From Clostridia bacterium (GTDB lineage Bacteria; Bacillota; Clostridia; Christensenellales; Aristaeellaceae), in assembly GCA_017537105.1 (NCBI GenBank), contig JAFWBZ010000107.1:1-13042 (forward strand): DNA of 13,042 bases, written 5' to 3'. Of this stretch, positions 8,274-13,042 are shown one piece after another; position 1 is the stretch's first letter, and each line of letters begins with the position of its first letter. Below the pieces are notes generated by a model that searched no databases, was not told where the DNA came from, and worked only from the letters and a program-made list of their open reading frames with translations. Position numbers and translations under genes: made by a program.

Positions 8274-8325
8274 TTATTCGGGTTAATTTTCGGGAATAAT
8301 ATGCAGAATAATGCATATTGATGCA
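8274..8325. promoter_or_regulatory. Candidate ArgR-type operator region upstream of argG
   Basis: ATGCA occurs at 8301, 8311 and 8321 (10-bp phasing) and again at 8249 beside the -35 box. Two overlapping 14-bp near-palindromes result (8302-8315 and 8312-8325) of form TGCA-N6-TGCA, the second being TGCAT-N4-ATGCA. The known ARG box core is TGAAT-N4-ATTCA, so these match in geometry but differ at the third base of each half. A separate TTATTC (8274-8279) / GAATAA (8294-8299) inverted pair lies between them and the promoter. Binding by ArgR/AhrC is an inference from gene context. Confidence 0.45.
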
Positions 8326-8332
8326 TATATAC

Positions 8333-8360
8333 AAAAACTCCCGGCATTCAATGCCGGGAG
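8333..8360 (-). terminator. Intrinsic terminator after the DUF2975/HTH operon
   Basis: On the minus strand a perfect 10-bp stem CTCCCGGCAT/ATGCCGGGAG (8338-8347 with 8351-8360), 3-nt loop, followed directly by TTTTTG (8332-8337). It lies 16 bp after the HTH gene stop and shields the argG promoter region from read-through. Confidence 0.93.
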
Positions 8361-8376
8361 AAGAGCGGGAAGCTGA

Positions 8377-8589
8377 TTACGCCTCGTCCACATACTTCAG
8401 GATGTCGCCGGGCTCGCACTTCAGCGCCTCGCAGATGCCCGCGAGGGTGGAGAAGCGCACAGCGGTGACCTTGTTGTTCTTGATCTTGGAGAGGTTGACG
8501 TTGCTGATGCCGATGCGATCGGCCAATTCGTTCAGGGACATGCGGCGGTCGGCCATGACCAGGTCCAGCTTCAATTCGATTCTTCCCAT
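8377..8589 (-). CDS. Cro/CI-type HTH regulator (YozG-like)
   Basis: A 70-residue protein that is almost entirely one helix-turn-helix domain of the XRE/Cro family: MSLNELADRIGISNVNLSKIKNNK (about residues 17-40) carries the two DNA-reading helices, followed by the family's STLAGICEALKCEPGDIL ending. Small regulators of this kind next to DUF2975 membrane proteins are known in Bacillota (yoaS/yozG in B. subtilis). The ATG at 8589 is preferred because GAGGTGA is about 5 nt upstream and the protein then starts at the family's usual point; it begins 10 bp after the DUF2975 stop, so the two are co-translated. It probably controls its own operon; a candidate operator is the palindrome at 9250-9274. 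A strong terminator follows. Confidence 0.93.
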   Translation of the reverse strand: MGRIELKLDLVMADRRMSLNELADRIGISNVNLSKIKNNKVTAVRFSTLAGICEALKCEPGDILKYVDEA

Positions 8590-8599
8590 GCGATTCACC

Positions 8600-9172
8600 T
8601 CACAGGAGCCCGTCCACGTCGCTCTGCAGCTGCATGCCATAGGCGAAGTACTGGCTCAGGGCCAGCACCACCAGGCCCATGAACACGTTCTGCAAGCCCA
8701 GGCTGGATTCCACTGCGTCGGGTCCCAGGCAGATGCGGGCGACGATGGACATGATGAACTGCACCACGGGGATGGCGATCAGGAAGATGCCGATTTCCCG
8801 CACCATGCGAATGTTGTCGGGCTGGAACGGCGTCTTGCCCTTGGAGAACCGGGTGCGCCCTTCAGAGGTCTTGAAGATCAGGTGGACGTTGCGGGCGCAC
8901 ATGGCCATCAGCGCGAGGGTGATCGCCAGGGTCAGGAAGAAGATGACGTAGGAGCCTTTGATGGGCTCGTCGATGAAGTTCTTGGCCAGCAGCCTGAAGC
9001 TTCCGGAGGTCAGATAAACGCTGTTCGGATAGGCGTCCGTGAAGTACTTGAGCAGGTTGAACCTGCCGGCGGCGCTCAGTCCGGTGATGATGATGGACAG
9101 GCCGCAGCCCACCCACATGAATACCTCAATGATTCGGGCGATGATGATGACGGCGCGATTGAGCTTTTTCAT
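8600..9172 (-). CDS. DUF2975 family membrane protein
   Basis: A 190-residue membrane protein with four predicted spans at about residues 7-33, 73-95, 126-148 and 158-178. The segment RFSKGKTPFQPDNIRMVREIG between spans two and three fits the DUF2975 pattern (G-x-PF then a helix leading to the third span). The molecular function of the family is not established. The adjacent small HTH regulator suggests a two-part module in which the membrane protein might sense a signal and the HTH protein respond. The ATG at 9172 is chosen because AAGGAG lies 9 nt upstream; an in-frame TTG at 9190 overlaps that site. Its promoter has near-consensus boxes with an extended -10. Confidence 0.9.
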   Translation of the reverse strand: MKKLNRAVIIIARIIEVFMWVGCGLSIIITGLSAAGRFNLLKYFTDAYPNSVYLTSGSFRLLAKNFIDEPIKGSYVIFFLTLAITLALMAMCARNVHLIFKTSEGRTRFSKGKTPFQPDNIRMVREIGIFLIAIPVVQFIMSIVARICLGPDAVESSLGLQNVFMGLVVLALSQYFAYGMQLQSDVDGLL

Positions 9173-9217
9173 GGTGATGATCTCCTTCAAAAATGGATTG
9201 GATCAGCTGATGGAACC

Positions 9218-9246
9218 ATCATACCATGAGAATTGATGTTTGTCAA
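9218..9246 (-). promoter_or_regulatory. Promoter of the DUF2975/HTH operon
   Basis: On the minus strand TTGACA (9241-9246), a 17-bp spacer and TATGAT (9218-9223) with an upstream TGG forming an extended -10. Start near 9211, giving a leader of about 39 nt. A 10-bp palindrome ATCAGCTGAT (9202-9211) covers the likely start point and could be an operator. Confidence 0.9.
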
Positions 9247-9249
9247 GCG

Positions 9250-9274
9250 TTTTTTAATGTTAAACATTAAAAAA
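9250..9274. promoter_or_regulatory. Perfect 25-bp AT-rich palindrome, candidate operator
   Basis: Arms 9250-9261 (TTTTTTAATGTT) and 9263-9274 are perfect inverted repeats around one central base. It ends 3 bp upstream of the -35 box of the DUF2975/HTH promoter, a usual place for a regulator site, and the neighbouring HTH gene provides a candidate binder. It also lies 13 bp after the tadA stop and might form a weak AT-rich terminator hairpin. Confidence 0.6.
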
Positions 9275-9287
9275 TATATCTTAGCAG

Positions 9288-9749
9288 TTAATTTGGCTCC
9301 TCTCTCCTCCTGCGCGCGAACCAGCGATTCAGCACCGTTTCGCATTCCGCCCGCAGCACGCCTCCGTCCGAGGGGCAGAAGTGGGGGAAGGCCGGATCCT
9401 CCGGAATGCGGTAGAGGCTGCCGGCGCAACCCTGTGCGGGATTGGGCGCACCGTACACCAGCCGCCCGAGGCGCGCCTGTACGATGGCCCCGGCGCACAT
9501 CGGGCAGGGCTCCAGCGTGACATACATCGTGCAGCGGTTCAATCGCCAGTCGCCCAATGCCCGGGAGGCCTGCCGGATGGCCAGCAGCTCGGCGTGGGCG
9601 GTGGCGTCGCGGGTGGCCTCGCACGCATTGTGCGCCCGGGCGATGAGGATATCGTCCCGCACGATGACACAGCCCACCGGCAGCTCCCCGGCCGCCCCGG
9701 CCAGCGCGGCCTCCGCCAGCGCCTCGCGCATGAATACGGCGTCCGTCAT
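9288..9749 (-). CDS. tadA: tRNA-specific adenosine deaminase
   Basis: Converts adenosine 34 of tRNA-Arg(ACG) to inosine so that one tRNA can read several CGN codons. The 153-residue length is standard. The zinc-dependent deaminase motifs are complete: HAE (His52, Glu54 as proton shuttle) in TAHAELLAIRQA and PCPMC (Cys82, Cys85) in TLEPCPMCAGAIVQAR. The ATG at 9749 is preferred over ATG at 9755 because GGAGG lies 7 nt before it and only 1 nt before the other. It starts 13 bp after the MATE stop with the ribosome site in that gap, so both are likely one transcript. The C-terminus is basic (RWFARRRREE), consistent with tRNA contact. Confidence 0.96.
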   Translation of the reverse strand: MTDAVFMREALAEAALAGAAGELPVGCVIVRDDILIARAHNACEATRDATAHAELLAIRQASRALGDWRLNRCTMYVTLEPCPMCAGAIVQARLGRLVYGAPNPAQGCAGSLYRIPEDPAFPHFCPSDGGVLRAECETVLNRWFARRRREEPN

Positions 9750-9762
9750 TTGCATTCCTCCG

Positions 9763-11157
9763 TCACAGTTGATACAGGGTTTCCTTCCGCTTCCAATACA
9801 GGATCAGCCCGAGCTCCCAGACCATCATCAGGATCCAGCCCGCGACGCAGGCCAGGGGCACGGCGTCCAGATGCATGCGGCCGATGAGCAGCCAGGTGAA
9901 GAAGGCGCGGGTGAACATCTGGGAATAGGTGACGTACATGGTCAGTTTCATCTTGCCGATGGCGCGCATGTAGCCCTGCAGGCCGTTGGTGAGCCCGGGC
10001 ATAAAGTAGAAGAAGCCCATCAGCCGCAAATAGCGGGTGCCCAGCCGGATGACCTCAGTCTCCGAGGCGTTCACGAACAGCCGCATCAGCGGTTCCGCCA
10101 GCGCAAAGACGCAGACGGAAATGATTGCGCCGTAAATGGCTTCGATCGCCATGGCGGTCCACAGCCCGCGCTGCATGCGCTCCGGCTTCTTCGCGCCGTG
10201 GTTTTGCGCCACCAGCACGGTTTCCCCGTTGCCGATGTCCCGCTCCGGGATGAGGGCATAGTCGTCGATGCGGTTGACGGCGGTGAACGCCGCGGCGGCA
10301 TGCACGCCCAGCGGATTGACCATGGACTGCACCAGCAGCTTGCCCACGTAGATGCCCGCCTGCTGCAGCGCGCTGGCGTAGCTGAAGCGCAGCGTGCGGC
10401 CCAGGAGCGCGCGATCGACGCCAAAGTCCCTGCGGAAGCCGGGCTTGCCATCCCCGGAGGTTTCAGAGAAGAACACCGGCTCGTTGCGGTACAGCAGCCA
10501 GCCGCAAAGCACGGCGGCGCAGGCCTGGGAGATCACGGTGGCGCCGGCGGCCCCGGCCACGCCCCAGTGCAGTCCCGCCACGAACAAGAGATCCAGCGCC
10601 ACGTTGATCAGAGAGCCCGCCACCAGGCAGGCCAGCGGCGTGCGGGTGTCCCCAACGGATCGGGAGGCCGCGGCCAATATATTGTAGAGCCCTGTGACGA
10701 CCATGCCCAGCGCGACGATGCGCAGATAGCGGGTGGTTTCAGACAGGATCTCCGGCGGCGTGTTGACCAGGCGCAGCAGCGGGCCGGCCAGCAGGAACAG
10801 CCCCGCGCCGATGGCCGCCGACAGCGCCAGCGAGATGATCAGCGTGGTGGAGAACTCCCGCCGCAGGCTGCGCGCATCCTGGGCACCGTAGAACTCACTC
10901 ATCAGCACTGAGGCGCCGATGCCCATGCCGATGATGAAGAACATCGCGATGCTCATCAACGGGCTCGCCACGCCCACTGCCGCCAGCGCGTCCGCACCGG
11001 CATACTTGCCCACGATGATGGAGTCCACCGTGTTGTAGGTCACCTGGAACAAGTCGCCCAGGATCGCCGGAATGGCATAGGCCAGCAGGTGCCGGAGAAT
11101 GCTGCCCTCGGTCATCGGCTGGGTGTGTCTGCGCAGGCGCGGAAAGTGCAGTGACAT
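9763..11157 (-). CDS. MATE family multidrug/cation exporter
   Basis: A 464-residue inner-membrane antiporter of the multidrug and toxic compound extrusion family, expected to have 12 spans in two six-span halves. The first half starts at LAYAIPAILGDLFQVTYNT then VDSIIVGKYAG, the family hallmark after the first span, and the second half repeats the pattern at SYASALQQAGIYVGKLLVQ and later VNRIDDYALIPERDIGNGE. The long linker near residues 215-245 separates the halves. The substrate (drugs, organic cations, metabolites) cannot be told from sequence. The ATG at 11157 is chosen because GGGTGA lies 6 nt upstream; ATG at 11115 has no ribosome site. A consensus-like promoter precedes it, and tadA is coupled downstream. 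Confidence 0.95.
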   Translation of the reverse strand: MSLHFPRLRRHTQPMTEGSILRHLLAYAIPAILGDLFQVTYNTVDSIIVGKYAGADALAAVGVASPLMSIAMFFIIGMGIGASVLMSEFYGAQDARSLRREFSTTLIISLALSAAIGAGLFLLAGPLLRLVNTPPEILSETTRYLRIVALGMVVTGLYNILAAASRSVGDTRTPLACLVAGSLINVALDLLFVAGLHWGVAGAAGATVISQACAAVLCGWLLYRNEPVFFSETSGDGKPGFRRDFGVDRALLGRTLRFSYASALQQAGIYVGKLLVQSMVNPLGVHAAAAFTAVNRIDDYALIPERDIGNGETVLVAQNHGAKKPERMQRGLWTAMAIEAIYGAIISVCVFALAEPLMRLFVNASETEVIRLGTRYLRLMGFFYFMPGLTNGLQGYMRAIGKMKLTMYVTYSQMFTRAFFTWLLIGRMHLDAVPLACVAGWILMMVWELGLILYWKRKETLYQL

Positions 11158-11188
11158 GATGCTTCACCCGAATCTGTAGGATGTCTCC

Positions 11189-11217
11189 ATTGTACGACGC
11201 GGATATTAAGGTTGCAA
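11189..11217 (-). promoter_or_regulatory. Promoter of the MATE-tadA operon
   Basis: On the minus strand TTGCAA (11212-11217), a 17-bp spacer and TACAAT (11189-11194); start near 11182, giving a leader of about 25 nt. The 150-bp repeat array begins about 36 bp upstream of the -35 box. Confidence 0.75.
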
Positions 11218-11253
11218 GGGGGTGGGGTTTCATCCCGATGCAACGCATGCCGC

Positions 11254-11656
11254 TTTTCCGCATTCCGCATACGCAGACGCCCGCCCCATGGCGCACGGGG
11301 CGGGCGGATGGGAAGGAAGCGCGGCAGCAAACGGGGTCCGGGGCACTGCCTCGGCGGATGGCGGGGAAGTGCGGCAGCAGACGGGTCGTGGTTCCGTATC
11401 TGTTTTTCCGCATTCCGCATACGCAGACGCCCGCCCCATGGCGCACGGGGCGGGCGGATGGGAAGGAAGCGCGGCAGCAAACGGGGTCCGGGGCCCTGCC
11501 CCGGCGGATGGCAGGGAAGCGCGGCAGCAGACGGGTCGTGGTTCCGTACCTGTTTTTCGCATTCCGCATACGCAGACGCCCGCCCCATGGCGTACGGGGC
11601 GGGCGGATGGGAAGGAAGCGCGGCAGCAAATGGGGTCCGGGGCACTGCCCCGGGGA
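11254..11656. repeat. 150-bp tandem repeat array, 2.7 copies, with hairpins in each unit
   Basis: Units lie at 11254-11403, 11404-11553 and 11554-11656 (truncated at the CDF stop codon). Units 1 and 2 differ at 5 of 150 positions by my alignment; unit 3 has one deleted C and a few substitutions. Each unit contains a 10-bp hairpin CGCCCGCCCC/GGGGCGGGCG with a 9-nt loop (11278-11306 in unit 1), then a second hairpin CCGGGGC/GCCCCGG with a 3-nt loop (wobble in unit 1, perfect in units 2 and 3). The sequence GGATGG-N3-GGAAGCGCGGCAGCA occurs twice in a full unit, so the unit itself looks like a diverged duplication. Because 150 is a multiple of three, reading frames stay open through the array on both strands, but their repetitive Arg/Pro/Ala translations and lack of ribosome sites argue against coding. 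This array fills most of the 499-bp gap between the CDF and MATE genes; the remainder (11218-11253) shows nothing. Confidence 0.9.
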
Positions 11657-12763
11657 TCAGTCGCTGATGTCCACGTCCAGCGTGACTTCCACGTCGTAGT
11701 CGGGATAGAGCGCGCGGACGCCCTCCACGATTTCGCGGTGCACGTCGGCGGCGTTGGGCGCGGCGTAGTCCACGATGACATCAAAGCGGATCAGCTTCTT
11801 TTCCGTGTCCACATAGAAGCCGTGCATCTGCAGCACGAACTCTCTGGACATCGCAATGCGGCGCACGTCCCGGAGAATCTGTCCGGCGCTGTTGTCGGTG
11901 GTATTGGTGGAATAGACGCCGATGCCGGTGAGAATGACCCGGTGCTCGGCGATGACCGCCTGGGTGATCTCCCGCTCCAGGGCGTCCAACTGTCCGGCGG
12001 TCATGGTGTCGTCCACCTCGATGTGGACCGAGCCCATCAGCAGATCGGGACCGTAGTTGTGCAGCACCAGGTCGTAGGCGCCGTGCACGCCGGGGAAGCG
12101 CGCCACGGTGGCCTTGATGCCCTTGGACAGCTCGCTGTCCGCCCGCTTGCCGAGGATCTCCGACAGGCTTTCCGACAGCATTTCGATGCCGGACTTGATG
12201 ATGAATGCCGCGATGATCGCGCCAAGCCAGGCCTCGAGGCTGATGTGCCAGATCAGGAAGATGCCCGCAGCCACCAGCGTGGAGGCGGAGATCACGGAGT
12301 CCATCACGGCGTCCTTGCCGGAATCCACCAGCGCGGCGGAGTTGACCTTTTCACCCACCGAGCGCACGTAGCGCCCCAGCAGCAGCTTTACAACCACGGC
12401 AGCCGCCACGATGATCAGCGTCGCGGCGGAGTAGTCCGGCAGCGTGGGATCGAGGATCTTCTTGATGGACTCCACCAGCGAGGTCACGCCGGCGTAGAGC
12501 ACGATCACCGAGATGATGGTGGCGCTCAGGTATTCGATGCGCCCGTGGCCGTAGGGATGGTCCCGGTCCGGCCGACGGCCTGCCAGCTTGGTTCCGATGA
12601 TGGTGATCACGGAGGACAGCGCGTCGCTCAGGTTGTTCACGGCGTCCAGCACGATGGCGATGGAGCCGGAGATCACGCCCACCGCCGCCTTGAAGCCGGC
12701 CAGGAACAGGTTGGCCAGTATACCGATGATGCTGGTGCGCACGATGACTTGATTCCGTTGCAT
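11657..12763 (-). CDS. Cation diffusion facilitator, probable manganese-type exporter
   Basis: A 368-residue metal/proton antiporter of the CDF family with six predicted spans and a cytoplasmic C-terminus. The transport-site residues read Asn43-x3-Asp47 in the second span (LDAVNNLSDAL) and Asp147-x3-Asp151 in the fifth (DSGKDAVMD). Zinc CDFs have His/Asp pairs; an Asn-Asp/Asp-Asp site is that of the pneumococcal manganese exporter MntE, so manganese (or iron) is more likely than zinc. HPYGHGRIEYL after the second span is family-typical. The C-terminal region is doubled: a ZT-dimer-like domain (about 209-285) is followed by a second similar unit (about 298-368). The ATG at 12763 is chosen because GGAGAGG is 5 nt upstream; the in-frame TTG at 12781 overlaps that site. 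The 3' end runs into the 150-bp repeat array with no U-tract terminator. Confidence 0.95.
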   Translation of the reverse strand: MQRNQVIVRTSIIGILANLFLAGFKAAVGVISGSIAIVLDAVNNLSDALSSVITIIGTKLAGRRPDRDHPYGHGRIEYLSATIISVIVLYAGVTSLVESIKKILDPTLPDYSAATLIIVAAAVVVKLLLGRYVRSVGEKVNSAALVDSGKDAVMDSVISASTLVAAGIFLIWHISLEAWLGAIIAAFIIKSGIEMLSESLSEILGKRADSELSKGIKATVARFPGVHGAYDLVLHNYGPDLLMGSVHIEVDDTMTAGQLDALEREITQAVIAEHRVILTGIGVYSTNTTDNSAGQILRDVRRIAMSREFVLQMHGFYVDTEKKLIRFDVIVDYAAPNAADVHREIVEGVRALYPDYDVEVTLDVDISD

Positions 12764-12804
12764 GAAGACCTCTCCTTTCAAAGGAAGCTATGTTGCATGA
12801 AAGC

Positions 12805-12834
12805 ATTATAGCACGGGGCAGGGGCGCTCGTAAA
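12805..12834 (-). promoter_or_regulatory. Candidate promoter of the CDF gene, embedded in a hairpin
   Basis: On the minus strand a perfect TATAAT (12805-12810) directly follows the stem of the hairpin at 12811-12849; TTTACG (12829-12834), matching the -35 consensus at four of six positions, lies in its loop, with an 18-bp spacer. Start near 12798, about 35 nt before the ATG. Confidence 0.6.
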
Positions 12835-12849
12835 GCCCCTGCCCCGTGC
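12811..12849. terminator. Perfect 15-bp hairpin before the CDF gene, possible terminator
   Basis: Arms GCACGGGGCAGGGGC (12811-12825) and its exact complement (12835-12849) flank a 9-nt loop. It lies 47 bp after the stop of the partial gene at the right edge, so it may end that transcript, but TATAATGC follows instead of a U-run, which leaves termination unproven. Confidence 0.6.
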
Positions 12850-12896
12850 AATCCGGCCGGCTTGGCGAAAATCCGCTTTCCGGTGTCGAAGTCGTT

Positions 12897-13042
12897 TTAT
12901 CGCTTTGCGTGCCGGGGCGATGCGATCCGTACGCGAATGGGCTTCGCGCCGGGGGCCGGCATTTCTGCGGGCGCGGTTCTCGGCGCAAATACCGGCACGG
13001 GGGGCACCGTCCGCGCGGCGGAAGCGGGCGCGTCGGGCGCAG
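12897..13042 (-). CDS. C-terminal end of an unknown protein (partial)
   Basis: A minus-strand frame open to the right edge ends with TAA at 12897-12899. The 48 visible residues are an Ala/Pro/Val-rich stretch (VPPVPVFAPRTAPAEMPAPG) and a basic end (KPIRVRIASPRHAKR). This resembles the low-complexity linker and basic tail of many GC-rich proteins and cannot be assigned to a family. The other two minus frames are also open in this short stretch but have no gene-like features, so the choice of frame is tentative; it rests on composition and on the stop lying 47 bp before the hairpin at 12811-12849. Confidence 0.35.
   Translation of the reverse strand, partial: APDAPASAARTVPPVPVFAPRTAPAEMPAPGAKPIRVRIASPRHAKR

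Noticed and set aside
9442..10911. Long plus-strand open frame opposite the MATE gene, and similar ones at 3780-4601, 6108-6842 and 7260-8225
   Set aside because: Each is antisense to a confidently identified gene and has shadow-frame composition (His, Gln, Val, Asp-rich) without conserved motifs.
11254..11656. CRISPR array
   Set aside because: Units are contiguous 150-bp repeats with no unique spacers, and no cas genes are present.
11112..11784. Overlapping open frames on both strands through the 150-bp repeats, which could be called repeat proteins
   Set aside because: Open only because the unit length is a multiple of three and GC-rich; several frames on both strands are open at once and none has a ribosome site.
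11222..12811. A 529-codon plus-strand open frame covering the repeat array and the CDF gene
   Set aside because: Its first part is the translated repeat and the rest is the complement of the CDF gene with His/Asp/Gly-rich shadow composition; no start signal.

Overview
The window looks like chromosomal DNA from a GC-rich member of the Bacillota, most likely a Clostridia-type gut or anaerobe lineage. The clues are a Soj/Spo0J-type parAB pair, consensus sigma-A-like promoters, strong Shine-Dalgarno sequences, and a DUF2975 membrane protein paired with a YozG-like Cro/CI regulator, an arrangement known from Bacillota. The lineage is an inference: there is no rRNA or other marker, and I saw no tRNA gene, CRISPR array, transposase or phage gene.

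Plus-strand block (1-3555). A cysteine desulfurase cut by the left edge is followed by a promoter and a compact four-gene unit: parA, parB, a small two-span membrane protein, and a small KdpD-like universal-stress-type domain protein. Gaps are 3 bp, 1 bp and a 4-base ATGA overlap, so the last two genes are probably co-expressed with the partition system. A long perfect hairpin (3586-3634) separates this unit from the minus-strand genes.

Minus-strand block (3642-13042, read right to left). In order of transcription: the 3' end of an unknown gene (right edge); a cation diffusion facilitator with a manganese-type metal motif and a doubled C-terminal domain; an intergenic region with a 150-bp tandem repeat (2.7 copies); a MATE exporter coupled to tadA; a DUF2975 membrane protein coupled to its HTH regulator; argG; argH; and a membrane-anchored PQQ-type beta-propeller protein. 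argG and argH give the last two steps of arginine synthesis (citrulline to argininosuccinate to arginine). They are separated by a strong terminator, and argH has its own candidate promoter.

The most interesting material lies between genes: the 150-bp structured repeat array; two places where a candidate -35 box sits in the loop of a terminator-like hairpin and the -10 box follows the stem (argH and the CDF gene); a perfect 25-bp AT-rich palindrome next to the DUF2975/HTH promoter; and helically phased TGCA motifs upstream of argG. No defence island or clearly new multi-gene system is visible; the four-gene par unit is the nearest thing to an undescribed functional association.
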